64,000 nucleotides of DNA from an uncultured Oscillospiraceae bacterium. Its GTDB lineage: Bacteria; Bacillota; Clostridia; Oscillospirales; Oscillospiraceae. The stretch lies in assembly GCA_947589225.1 (NCBI GenBank), contig CANQBC010000007.1:1-64000 (forward strand), read 5' to 3'. Within the stretch, counting starts at the first letter, position 1; every line of letters starts with the position of its first letter. Shown here piece by piece: positions 42,156-50,752 of this stretch. The translations under genes were made by a program, and so were the position numbers. Under the pieces are notes generated by a model, which saw only the letters and a list, made by a program, of their open reading frames with translations, was not told the origin of the DNA and searched no databases.

Positions 42156-42470
42156 TTACGCGTTGATGGCGTCAATGGTGACCTTGGTATAGGGCTGTCT
42201 GTGGCCCTGCTTGCGGCGGTAGTTCTTCTTGGGACGCATCTTGTAGACGATGATCTTCTTGCTCTTGCCGGTCTTGTTCACGGTGGCGGTGACCGTAGCG
42301 CCGTTCACCACGGGCTTTCCAATGGTGACGGTGCCGTCGTCATTAAAGATGGCCAGAACCTTGTCAAAGGTGTAGGACGCGCCGTCCTCCACGCCCAGCT
42401 TCTCCACGTACACGGTGTCGCCGGGATTGACACGGTACTGCTTGCCGCATGCCTCAATAATCGCTGTCAT
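42156..42470 (-). CDS. rplU: 50S ribosomal protein L21
   Basis: 104 residues, [20 protein letters not shown] and the basic C-terminus [20 protein letters not shown] that binds 23S rRNA. First gene of the rplU-rpmA operon. The ATG is preceded by AAGAGGTG at a spacing of about 10 and by an ~80-bp leader with a strong promoter. Confidence 0.97.
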   Translation of the reverse strand: MTAIIEACGKQYRVNPGDTVYVEKLGVEDGASYTFDKVLAIFNDDGTVTIGKPVVNGATVTATVNKTGKSKKIIVYKMRPKKNYRRKQGHRQPYTKVTIDAINA

Positions 42471-42474
42471 TTAC

Positions 42475-42555
42475 TTTTTCACCTCTTAAATTTGTAGAGA
42501 CTCGCTCTCGCAGGCGTACCCCGGGGGGCACTTTATGGCACAGCTCAAAGCGGCT
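42475..42555 (-). promoter_or_regulatory. Candidate L21 leader upstream of rplU
   Basis: The ~80-nt untranslated region has GC-rich complementary stretches (CCCCCCGGGG and GCGAGAGCGAG) and ends at the ribosome binding site. Firmicutes rplU mRNAs often carry an L21 autoregulatory leader here. Called from position and local pairing, not from a covariance match. Confidence 0.4.
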
Positions 42556-42560
42556 TATAA

Positions 42561-42589
42561 AGTATACTATCCCAAAGGGCAAAAGTCAA
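42561..42589 (-). promoter_or_regulatory. Sigma-A-type promoter of rplU-rpmA
   Basis: Minus strand TTGACT (42584-42589), 17-bp spacer, TATACT (42561-42566). Confidence 0.75.
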
Positions 42590-42617
42590 CACTTTTTTAA
42601 CAAAAAAGTCCGTGATT

Positions 42618-43490
42618 TTACTTCTCCCCCAGGATGGCGGGCTTATCGGCGGGGGTGAAGGCGTAGACCCTGTCGCAGAAACGGCACCGAACCTCGATCT
42701 TCCCGTCCTCCCGAAACATTTCGTCCAACTCGCTTTCGGTTATCCCCGCCAAGGCTGACAGCACCCGCTCCCGGGTACAGGGGCAGAGATACGCCGCCTT
42801 ATCGCGCTTCACGATCTCCGGCTCAAAGCCGTCAAGGACGCGGCCTATCACATCCTCCAGCGTTCCACCCATCAACTGATTTGTGATGGCCCCGGCGGCC
42901 TTTACGCCCGCTTCCAGTCTTTCCGCGACCGCGTCCGATGCCCCGGGCATCAGCTGCGCGATATACCCGCCGGCTTTCAGCACGTGCTGATCCCGATCCA
43001 CCAGGACGCCGAGGGCGCAGGCGGTGGGGATCTGCTCGCTCTCGGCAAAATACCGGGCGAAGTCCTCGGCGATCTCGCCAGAGACGAGCTGCGTGGCACC
43101 CGAGACGGGCTCGCCGAAGCCCATGTCCCGTATGACCGTCAGCATCCCCTCGCGCCCCACGGCGCCGCCCACGTCGAGCTTCCCATCCGGCCGGAGAGGA
43201 AGCTCCACCGCCGGGTTCCGGGCGTAGCCGCGCACGTTGCCCCGGTTGTCGGACACCACAAGGATCGTCCCCGCCGGTCCTCCGCCGTTTATGCGGACGG
43301 TGAGGCTGTCGCCCTCGCTTTTGAGGGCGTTGCCCATCATGGACGCGGCGCACATGGTTCGGCCCAGGGCTGCGGTAACCACCGGCAGTGTGTGATGGAT
43401 GTTCCGGGCCCGCTCCACGGCATCCGTGAGCTCCACGGCGGTCATTTTCACAAAGCCATCAGCCGAGATGGCGCGTATCACCCTGTCCAT
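42618..43490 (-). CDS. hslO: Redox-regulated chaperone Hsp33
   Basis: 290 residues. N-terminal domain (VKMTAVELTDAVERARNIH, GRTMCAASMMGNALKSEGDSL, NGGGPAGTILVVSDNRGNVRGYA) and a C-terminal zinc switch made of CPC and CRFC in the last ~45 residues. It is activated by oxidation with unfolding and holds client proteins. ATG 43490 has GAGGTG upstream; the N-terminally longer frame lacks a site. Good length for the family. Confidence 0.92.
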   Translation of the reverse strand: MDRVIRAISADGFVKMTAVELTDAVERARNIHHTLPVVTAALGRTMCAASMMGNALKSEGDSLTVRINGGGPAGTILVVSDNRGNVRGYARNPAVELPLRPDGKLDVGGAVGREGMLTVIRDMGFGEPVSGATQLVSGEIAEDFARYFAESEQIPTACALGVLVDRDQHVLKAGGYIAQLMPGASDAVAERLEAGVKAAGAITNQLMGGTLEDVIGRVLDGFEPEIVKRDKAAYLCPCTRERVLSALAGITESELDEMFREDGKIEVRCRFCDRVYAFTPADKPAILGEK

Positions 43491-43684
43491 AAAGCACCTC
43501 GAAGCTTGATCATGTTTTCCCGTCCCCGCCGCGGTCGAAGCATCTGACGGACGCTTTTTCACCGCAGGAGGTCATGGAGAGGAACAGGAGAAAAGGCGGT
43601 CGAGGCGGCGAGGCGCTTTGGAACGGGCAGGCCGCCTTTTGACCGAATCATCTGTTGTCCCTTTCTTTTGCCCAATTATAACAC

Positions 43685-43714
43685 AAAACCGGCCGGAAGG
43701 CAAGCGTCCGGCCG
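43685..43714 (-). terminator. Terminator after the methyltransferase gene
   Basis: CGGCCGGA (43690-43697) with TCCGGCCG (43707-43714), followed on the minus strand by TTTTGTGT. Confidence 0.65.
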
Positions 43715-43748
43715 TTGATCCTGTCTGAGTTTTGCCGGCATGACGCCG

Positions 43749-44492
43749 TCAGGGAAGGCGCCTTGCGGCAAGGAAAATTCTCCGCTCGTTCTCCCCCGGC
43801 GGCTCGTCGCGGAGTTCGGCAAACACCCCTATCTCTCCGAAACCGTGGGCCTCAAGCTCCCGTGCCAGCGTCTCCACAGAGTGGAGATACTCCACGTGCT
43901 CCTCCTCTCCCCTCTCCCAGATATCGTCCTCCATATGGGAGAAGATGTCGATCCCGTAGTGGAGGGCGTCCCGATCGAGCTCCGCGCGCCAGACGCAGAA
44001 CACATCATCCGTCTCGTCGCAGAACATCTGGCCGTCGAGGCTCCTAAGCTTCTCGGGCGTATTTACGTCAAAGATAAAAAGACCCCCCGGCTCCACAAAA
44101 AGGCGCAGCCTTTCAAAGACCGGGCCAAGGGACGCCGGCGGCAGATAATTGATCCCGTCGAGGGAACAGACGGCGGCGGTGACAGTACCGTAAAGGTCAA
44201 GCCCCTCCATGGTCTGCTCAATAAAAACAGGACTCACGGGAACATCAGCCTGCGTGGCCTTCTCCTGGGCGACGGCCAGCATCTCCTCGGATCCGTCGCA
44301 TCCAATCAGCTCATAGCCCCGGCGGGCAAGCTCCAGCGTCAGGGTGCCTGTACCGCATGCAAGATCCAGAATGAGTCCGGGAACGATGCCGTATCTTTTA
44401 AATATCAGCTCATAAAAATCGGCAAAGTCCCCATAGGGCACATCCCGTGTCAGTTCGTCGTACCAGGGGGCGAGGGAGAAATAGGCGCTCAC
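43749..44492 (-). CDS. Class I SAM-dependent methyltransferase
   Basis: 247 residues: LILDLACGTGTLTLELARRGYELIGCDGSEEMLAVA (motif I and II region; cited in part), then INYLPPASLGPVFERLRLFVEPGG. Ubiquinone/tocopherol-type or YjhP/YxbB-like Methyltransf_25. Substrate unknown. It overlaps the upstream TrpR-like gene by 4 bp, so both are co-transcribed. No partner gene clarifies its target. Confidence 0.85.
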   Translation of the reverse strand: MSAYFSLAPWYDELTRDVPYGDFADFYELIFKRYGIVPGLILDLACGTGTLTLELARRGYELIGCDGSEEMLAVAQEKATQADVPVSPVFIEQTMEGLDLYGTVTAAVCSLDGINYLPPASLGPVFERLRLFVEPGGLFIFDVNTPEKLRSLDGQMFCDETDDVFCVWRAELDRDALHYGIDIFSHMEDDIWERGEEEHVEYLHSVETLARELEAHGFGEIGVFAELRDEPPGENERRIFLAARRLP

Positions 44493-44794
44493 TTGTCCCG
44501 CTTCCCCTCATCCTCCATGCGCTGGAAGATGACGCCGTAGCCGTCGTTCCCATAGCGGAGGGAGCGGTTCACGCGGCTGATGGTGGCGCTGGAGGCGCCG
44601 GTCTTTTCAAGGATGTCGTTGTAGATCATCCCCTGGTGAAGAAGCTCGGCTACCTGAAAACGCTGCTCCATCGCGCGAAGCTCCGAGACACTGCACAGGT
44701 CGTCGAAAAAACGCTTGCACTCTTCAATGGTGCGAAGCTCCATGATCGCCTTGTAAAGATCCTCGTTCCTGGGCTGGTTGGTGTTTTTATTCAT
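44489..44794 (-). CDS. YerC/YecD-type TrpR-related DNA-binding protein
   Basis: 101 residues: DLYKAIMELRTIEECKRFFDDLC, ELRAMEQRFQVAELLHQGM, then YNDILEKTGASSATISRVNRSL, the TrpR/YerC helix-turn-helix. It lacks the tryptophan pocket clues to say it binds Trp; YerC-type regulators have little-known roles. ATG 44794 has GGAAGGGG upstream and a better start than the longer frame. Overlaps the methyltransferase gene. Confidence 0.87.
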   Translation of the reverse strand: MNKNTNQPRNEDLYKAIMELRTIEECKRFFDDLCSVSELRAMEQRFQVAELLHQGMIYNDILEKTGASSATISRVNRSLRYGNDGYGVIFQRMEDEGKRDK

Positions 44795-44935
44795 TTTTAC
44801 CCCTTCCTTTTTTCGTCCACCCACGCGGCCGATAAGGCACGCTGACCGCCATTCCTCTCTCTTTCACGTTCCGTGCCGTTAAAAAGCCCCCCGCCTTCAT
44901 GGACGCGCGTCCGGGGAGGGCTCCCGCCACGGATC

Positions 44936-46675
44936 TCAGGCCCTGCCGCCTTCCTGCGCCGGCGCGGCGGCTTTCGCCGCCTCTTCCTCCTCAAGGACAC
45001 GGTAGGCCACCTTGCCCACCAGGGTCTTGGGGAGCTCGTCCCGGAACTCGATCTCCCGGGGCATGGCGTACTTGGCGATATGCTTGCGGCAGTGGGCCAA
45101 AATAGTCTCCTTCGTCTCGTCGTTTTTTGGAACGCCCGGCTTTACCATGACAAACGCCTTGACCCGCTGCATACGGTAATCGTCCTTGACGCCGATGACA
45201 CAGCTCATCTGGACAAGCTCACAGGCGTCGATGATATTCTCAAGCTGGGCCGGGTACACATTGTAGCCCGCGGTGATGATCATACGCTTGCTTCTGCCCT
45301 TGAAGTAGACGAAGCCCTCGTCGTCCATGGTACCCAAGTCTCCGGTATAGACCCAGGTGAGGCCGTCGGCGTGCTTTCTCAGGGTAGCCGCCGTCTCCTC
45401 CGGGTGCTTGATATACTCCCGCATGACGGTGGGGCCGGAGAGCAGGATCTCACCCTCCTCCCCGTAGGGAAGCTCCTCGTCCGTGCCGGGTTTGACGATC
45501 TTGATGTAAGTGTCCGGGAACGGAAGGCCGATGGAGCCTTCCTTGTAGATATGCGGCGGGGTCAGGCAGCAGGCGGTGACCGTCTCGGTGGTTCCATAGC
45601 CCTCCCGCACCTGGATGGCGCAGTGGTGGTCGTAGAGGAACTTGTCCATCTTCTTTTTAAGCTCGATGGACAGGGCGTCGCCGCCGGAGAATACGCCCTT
45701 CAGGCTTGAAAGGTCGGTCTTTTCCATACTGGGAAGCCTCAACAGCGCCTCAAAAAGCGTGGGTACGCCGGCGATAAAGTTGCACTTTTCCTTGACGATC
45801 AGCTTACCGTAGCTCTTGGGGGTGAAGCGAGGCACCAGGAGACACCGTCCGCCGTTGGCAAGCATGGTGTGGATGCATACGCCAAGGCCGAACCCGTGGA
45901 ACACGGGCATAGCCGCCAGCATCTTGTCGCCGGGGCGGAACATGGGGTTTACCGCGATCACCTGGGAAGCCAGGGCGTTGAAATTGTAGTTTGTGAGGAG
46001 AATGCCCTTGGTGGTGCCCGTGGTGCCGCCGGAGTAGAGTATGACGGCGGGATCCTGGGCCGACTTCTCCACCGTATAATTCCAGAAGCAGGCGTTGCCC
46101 AGCTTTATAAAGTCGTTCCACATGATGACGGGCGCGTCGTCAGGTATTTTCGCGATCTTCCGCCCCTCGGTGAGCATATAGCCGGTTTTCAGAGGCTGGG
46201 CGAGCTCGTCCCTGATGCGGGCGATGATCACGTTGACGATGGAAGTGTTCTCCCGGATGGCCTCGATCTTGTGGTAGAACTGGTCGAGGGTAATGACTGT
46301 GACGGACTTCGACTCGTTGAGGTAAAACTCGATCTCCTTTTCCGAGGAGAGCGGATGGATCATGTTGGCGATGGCGCCGATGCGGTTCACTGCGTAGAAC
46401 ATATAGATGGCCTGAGGGCAGTTGGGCAGGGCGATGGTCACCTTGTCGTCCTCACGCACACCGATGGTGCGCAGGGCCTTGGCGCACTGGTTGATCATCT
46501 CCATCATGTGCTTGTAGGTGGTGGGCCGGCCCATAAAGTCAAACGCCACGTAGTCGGGGTACTTCTCCGCCGTGTTTGCCACCATCTCGTAGAGGGATCC
46601 CTCGAAATACTCAAGGTGGGACGGCATATCACCCAGGCTCTTCAGCCAGGGCATTCTCGGAGTTGGGTCGCTCAT
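44936..46675 (-). CDS. AMP-binding acyl-CoA synthetase (long-chain fatty acid-CoA ligase-like)
   Basis: 579 residues: ILYSGGTTGTTKGI (P-loop), GYGTTETVTACCL, YTGDLGTMDDEGFVYFKGRSKRM, and C-terminal lysine region ELPKTLVGKVAYR. It activates a carboxylic acid to acyl-AMP and then acyl-CoA. The start overlaps the stop of the CAT-like gene (TAATG), so the pair is one transcription unit. The acid specificity is unknown; a medium- or long-chain fatty acid is likely. Confidence 0.87.
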   Translation of the reverse strand: MSDPTPRMPWLKSLGDMPSHLEYFEGSLYEMVANTAEKYPDYVAFDFMGRPTTYKHMMEMINQCAKALRTIGVREDDKVTIALPNCPQAIYMFYAVNRIGAIANMIHPLSSEKEIEFYLNESKSVTVITLDQFYHKIEAIRENTSIVNVIIARIRDELAQPLKTGYMLTEGRKIAKIPDDAPVIMWNDFIKLGNACFWNYTVEKSAQDPAVILYSGGTTGTTKGILLTNYNFNALASQVIAVNPMFRPGDKMLAAMPVFHGFGLGVCIHTMLANGGRCLLVPRFTPKSYGKLIVKEKCNFIAGVPTLFEALLRLPSMEKTDLSSLKGVFSGGDALSIELKKKMDKFLYDHHCAIQVREGYGTTETVTACCLTPPHIYKEGSIGLPFPDTYIKIVKPGTDEELPYGEEGEILLSGPTVMREYIKHPEETAATLRKHADGLTWVYTGDLGTMDDEGFVYFKGRSKRMIITAGYNVYPAQLENIIDACELVQMSCVIGVKDDYRMQRVKAFVMVKPGVPKNDETKETILAHCRKHIAKYAMPREIEFRDELPKTLVGKVAYRVLEEEEAAKAAAPAQEGGRA

Positions 46676-47547
46676 TAGTAGTCTACCTCCTCAGTCATCG
46701 GTTTTTCCAAAAGCTCCGGATTCTCCAGAAGGGTTTTGAGAAGGCGGATGGATTTAGAGTAGTAATACCCGTCGGCAAGGCGCTCGTCGATGGTGAGGCC
46801 CAGATCCAGGGTCTCGCGCATCGTATAGGAGCCGTCGGGAGCGAATACGGGGTTTATGCCCTTCTCCCCGATGATGCAGAAAAGCGAACAGGTGCCCCAG
46901 TTGGTCAGGTGATGATAGCCTGACTTAAGCCTGATGGAGCCAAGATTTGAAATGATCACCGAGGCGTAATAGGGATCTGTGGCGATAAGCACCCTGGGAC
47001 ACCAGCCATGGCGGTCAAGGAACGTCACAAAGTGTACCGCCGTCTTGCTCACAAAACGGGGCAGTTTTGTAAAGAACTCCATGGAATCGGTGCTGCGATC
47101 CCGCTTGTCCGAGCGGCAGAACATCACCTGCGACCTGATGTACTCATGGATGGTGTCAATAGTGTCCTCGTCCTTTGAGTGAACGAAAGCCAGCGCCTCC
47201 TCCCCGTGGTCGGAGAATTTCTTTTTCACCACAAAGCTGGCGGAGACCTCGTTGCGGTCGTACATATTCTTATTGGCGATGAACCTGTTGAGCTTGGGAC
47301 GCAATGTGATGGTCTTAACAAGCGCCGCCAGGATAACATGGAACATCGTGTATGGAAAATCAGTCTCCCCGTTGTTCTTTTTGGCAAGGTACGCGTTCAT
47401 TTCCGTAAGGTCTATGCGCTCGGAGATGTACGCCTCGTTGTCGCAGCGATTTGGGTAGAGAAGCGGCACCACAAAATGCATAGCGTCCAGATCCCGGACA
47501 AGGTATCCGTCCTTCCTGTCACCGAATTTTCTCTTTCTCTTCTCCAC
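46675..47547 (-). CDS. CAT-fold acyltransferase-like protein (2-oxoacid dehydrogenase E2 catalytic domain type) with altered active site
   Basis: 290 residues from GTG with AGGAG ahead. The fold family (chloramphenicol acetyltransferase / E2 core) shows in LNRFIANKNMYDRNEVSASFVVKKKF, IISNLGSI and the C-terminal LTIDERLADGYYY. In active enzymes the last motif is DHxxxDG; here residues 254-260 read DERLADG, with Glu replacing the catalytic His. It may be a non-catalytic partner or use another residue. Coupled to the acyl-CoA ligase gene, it could handle the acyl-CoA made there. Confidence 0.75.
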   Translation of the reverse strand: MEKRKRKFGDRKDGYLVRDLDAMHFVVPLLYPNRCDNEAYISERIDLTEMNAYLAKKNNGETDFPYTMFHVILAALVKTITLRPKLNRFIANKNMYDRNEVSASFVVKKKFSDHGEEALAFVHSKDEDTIDTIHEYIRSQVMFCRSDKRDRSTDSMEFFTKLPRFVSKTAVHFVTFLDRHGWCPRVLIATDPYYASVIISNLGSIRLKSGYHHLTNWGTCSLFCIIGEKGINPVFAPDGSYTMRETLDLGLTIDERLADGYYYSKSIRLLKTLLENPELLEKPMTEEVDY

Positions 47548-47582
47548 CGGGGCTCACTCCTATTCTGTCTCTTTAAATCAGT

Positions 47583-47611
47583 ATCTTAGCACACCCTTGT
47601 ATAAAAGTCAA
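47583..47611 (-). promoter_or_regulatory. Sigma-A-type promoter of the CAT-like/acyl-CoA ligase operon
   Basis: Minus strand TTGACT (47606-47611), 17-bp spacer, TAAGAT (47583-47588). Confidence 0.65.
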
Positions 47612-47664
47612 CGATTCCCAATAAGAAATTTGCAATATTTTACGTTTTTCGATGTTGGAATATG

Positions 47665-47693
47665 TTGAAAAAATACGTGGTCTGATGTATAAT
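47665..47693 (+). promoter_or_regulatory. Sigma-A-type promoter of the S-layer protein gene
   Basis: TTGAAA (47665-47670), 17-bp spacer, TATAAT (47688-47693), about 70 bp before ATG 47764. Confidence 0.75.
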
Positions 47694-47763
47694 TCGATAT
47701 AGCGGGTCTGGTTGAATTATTTGTATTGAATGGGTCAATCTTCTAAGGCCGGGAGGGTCATCC

Positions 47764-49551
47764 ATGAGAAAACGTGTTGTCACTTTCGCATTGGCGGCGT
47801 GCCTTGCCCTGGGTTTCGCGTTTCCCGCGAATGCCGCGGCCCCCGCATCCTCCTCCAACATAAACGCGCAGAACTATACAAACTGGGACGCCTCGCCCGT
47901 TGACTCATACCTCTTCGCAAACCAGGACGGCGGTCTCACCCGCGTGGAGCACGTCGGCTCCGTTGCCGTCGTTGAGGAGTACGACACGTCGTACAGGCTG
48001 CGAAACAGGCGGGATATCCGCCTTGAGCTTCCCGTCTGGGGCGGATTTTTCGCCGGGGCAAAGTATAATTTTTTCGTATTTGGCCAGTCAAACCCGGTGG
48101 AGAGCGACAGCGTTGAGGTCATCCGGGTGGTCAAATACTCCAGGAACTGGGAACGCCTCGGCTCCGCGTCCATTCGGGGGGCCAACACCACGGTACCCTT
48201 CTACTGCGGCTCCCTGCGCATGGCGGAGGCAGGGAATATCCTCTACATACGCACAAGCCATAAGATGTATCGGTCGTCCGGCGGCGGCGCGCAGTCCAAT
48301 ATGACCATTGCCGTGGACGAACGTGACATGTCCGTTACCGATTCCGCCCACCTGGTGGCGGACGTGGGATGCGGATACGTGTCCGATTCCTTTAACCAGT
48401 TTATCCTGGCGGACTCCTCAAGGCACATCGCGGCCCTCGACCAGGGCGACGATTTTCCGGAAAGGCGCGCGGTCATCAGCGTATTTGCCGAAAGCGCGGG
48501 CGGTGGGCGCGTCACCTCCGGCTCCGTCAACTCCCTTGGGCTTCTCTCCTACCCCCTTCCCGCCGGCGGGGACTACCGGGTCACCGGCTGCTCCATCGGC
48601 GGCTTTGGGGACACGCGGGACAAATATATCGTCGCCTACAGCTATGACGGGGCGGCTGTCAGCACCGGCCCCGCCGACAGATCGGTCTATCTGGCCGCGG
48701 TGGACAAGCAAAGCGGCGAGGTCACCGCGTCGCGTCTTTCAGGCCCCGGCGTCTCCACGCCCCAGCTTGTGATAAACGGAGGCTCCGGCGGGTATATCCT
48801 GTGGAATGAGGTGGACGGCGCGGGGCGCATCACGGACACCCTGCGTTACGCCTCCTTTGACAGCCTGGGAAAGCCCGGCGATGTAAAAAGCGCCACCGCT
48901 CCCCTGTCCGACTGCGTGCCTGTATATGTGAACGGAAAGGCGGTCTGGTATGTGACGGACGGCGGCGCGCCCGTGTTTTATGAGCTTTCCGACCGCGGCG
49001 TGCAAAAAATGGCGGCCGTCAGCGGCTATACAGACGTACCGGAGAACGACGTCATGAATACCGCCGTGATGTGGAGCGCCGGGCGAGGCTATATTCCCCC
49101 CGTCTCCGACAGCGAATTCGGCAGAAATATCCCCTGCTCGAGAAGCGTGGTCGTGCTTGCCATATGGCGGGCTGTCGGTTCACCGGAACCGAAAGCAGGT
49201 ACGCCCCCATTCACCGACGTAGCGCCCGGGGATGAATACTACAAGGCTGTTTTATGGGCGTATCAGAACGGCGTTGCAAAGGGAGATACGAGCACCACCT
49301 TCAGCCCCGACGCCCCGGTCAAACGCTGCGACGCGGTGACCTTCCTCTTTCGCGCCGCCGGCGCTCAGACGCCAATGTACACGAAGGGGCCGTTTGCGGA
49401 TGTCCCGGCGGGCGCCTACTACGCCGGCCCCGTCCTCTGGGCTGTGTCAAAAGGCATAACGAACGGGGTCACGCCCGCCTCTTTCTGTCCCGAGAGGACG
49501 GTCACGAAAAGCGAGCTGGCGGCGTTTCTTTACAGGTGGAGCCTGGTATGA
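47764..49551 (+). CDS. Secreted S-layer-homology (SLH) domain protein
   Basis: 595 residues. Signal peptide (MRKRVVTFALAACLALGFA, cleaved near FPANAAA). The bulk (about 35-400) is an extracellular region of many short strands with no name I recognise, resembling a beta-propeller. The C-terminus has two clear SLH units (FTDVAPGDEYYKAVLWAYQNGVAKG..., and FADVPAGAYYAGPVLWAVSKGITNG...) and a poorer third before them. SLH domains attach proteins to pyruvylated wall polysaccharide. GGAGGG before the ATG. Monocistronic. Confidence 0.83.
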   Translation: MRKRVVTFALAACLALGFAFPANAAAPASSSNINAQNYTNWDASPVDSYLFANQDGGLTRVEHVGSVAVVEEYDTSYRLRNRRDIRLELPVWGGFFAGAKYNFFVFGQSNPVESDSVEVIRVVKYSRNWERLGSASIRGANTTVPFYCGSLRMAEAGNILYIRTSHKMYRSSGGGAQSNMTIAVDERDMSVTDSAHLVADVGCGYVSDSFNQFILADSSRHIAALDQGDDFPERRAVISVFAESAGGGRVTSGSVNSLGLLSYPLPAGGDYRVTGCSIGGFGDTRDKYIVAYSYDGAAVSTGPADRSVYLAAVDKQSGEVTASRLSGPGVSTPQLVINGGSGGYILWNEVDGAGRITDTLRYASFDSLGKPGDVKSATAPLSDCVPVYVNGKAVWYVTDGGAPVFYELSDRGVQKMAAVSGYTDVPENDVMNTAVMWSAGRGYIPPVSDSEFGRNIPCSRSVVVLAIWRAVGSPEPKAGTPPFTDVAPGDEYYKAVLWAYQNGVAKGDTSTTFSPDAPVKRCDAVTFLFRAAGAQTPMYTKGPFADVPAGAYYAGPVLWAVSKGITNGVTPASFCPERTVTKSELAAFLYRWSLV

Positions 49552-49585
49552 GGAAAATAAAAAAACGCGAAAAGAAGGTGTTGTC

Positions 49586-50752
49586 ATGTACGATTTTGAC
49601 TCTCCCGCTCCCCGGGCCGGTTCCGGCGCCATAAAATGGGATATCCGCGGCAGCGCGTTCGGGAACGCGGACGCGCTGCCCTTTTGGGTGGCGGACTCCG
49701 ACTACATGTCCCCGCCGGAGGTGACGGAGGCCCTGGCGGACGCGGCAAAGCGGTGCGTATTCGGCTACACCTCCCCCACGCAGGGGTACAAAAACGCCGT
49801 GGCGGAGTGGATACGCGCGCGCCACGGGTGGGAGATCGACACCGGGTGGATCGTCCCCTCCACCGGCATCGTGTCCGAGCTTTCCAATATCGTCCGCTGC
49901 TTCACAAAAAAAGGCGACAAGGTGCTGATACAGGCGCCGGTCTATGACCCGTTTGCGGGCGTCGTCAAGACCGCCGGGCGGAAGCTTGTGAAAAACATGC
50001 TTATCCGCGGCGACGGGCTTCGGTATACCATGAATTTTGAAGATCTTGACCACAAGCTGTCAGAAGGCGTCAAGCTTATGATCCTCTGCTCCCCCCACAA
50101 CCCGGTCGGGCGCGTCTGGCGGGAGGAAGAGGTCATGACCGTGGCGCGGCTTTGCCAAAAGCATGGCGTGATCCTGGTCTCCGACGAGATCCACTGGGAC
50201 ATCGTCATGCCGGGAAACTCACACTTCACGGCGGGCAGGGCCGGGACGCCCGACAACCTCATTGTGCTCACCGCCCCCAGCAAGACCTTCAACATTGCGG
50301 GCCTCAAGTGCTCCAACGACATCATCCCCGGCAAGGATCTGAGGGAACGCCTTGTGGAGTGGAAGGGAAAACGCCATATGGAGGGGCCCAACAACTTGGG
50401 GGTCATCGCCTGCGAGGCCGCCTACACCCACGGTGCCAAGTGGTGTGACGAGCAAAACGAGTACCTTGCCGGCAGCGCCGCGCTTGTGCGCGAGGCGTTT
50501 GCTTCCCATCTGCCTCAGATCGGCGTCGCTCCCCTGGAAGGTACTTATCTCATGTGGCTGGACATATCCGAAACCGGCCTCGACTCCCGTCCCCTTTGTG
50601 AAAAGCTCGCAAAGGCCGGGGCGATCCTCAACGACGGTTGGCGCTACGGCGACGACGGGTTTGTAAGACTCAACATCGCCTGTCCCCGCGCTCAGCTTGA
50701 GGCGGGACTTGCGGTGATCGTAAAAGTTCTCGGCGAGGTTCTGGGAAAATGA
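49586..50752 (+). CDS. MalY/PatB-type C-S lyase (PLP-dependent)
   Basis: 388 residues with AGAAGGTG ahead of ATG. Motifs: FWVADSDYMSPPEVTEAL, TGIVSELSNIVRCFTKKGD, CSPHNPVGRVW and the PLP lysine in APSKTFNIAGLKCSN. PatB/MalY cleave cystathionine or cysteine conjugates to release thiols and ammonia. It is coupled to an MFS transporter gene (4-bp overlap), which may export or import a related metabolite. Length matches the family. Confidence 0.88.
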   Translation: MYDFDSPAPRAGSGAIKWDIRGSAFGNADALPFWVADSDYMSPPEVTEALADAAKRCVFGYTSPTQGYKNAVAEWIRARHGWEIDTGWIVPSTGIVSELSNIVRCFTKKGDKVLIQAPVYDPFAGVVKTAGRKLVKNMLIRGDGLRYTMNFEDLDHKLSEGVKLMILCSPHNPVGRVWREEEVMTVARLCQKHGVILVSDEIHWDIVMPGNSHFTAGRAGTPDNLIVLTAPSKTFNIAGLKCSNDIIPGKDLRERLVEWKGKRHMEGPNNLGVIACEAAYTHGAKWCDEQNEYLAGSAALVREAFASHLPQIGVAPLEGTYLMWLDISETGLDSRPLCEKLAKAGAILNDGWRYGDDGFVRLNIACPRAQLEAGLAVIVKVLGEVLGK

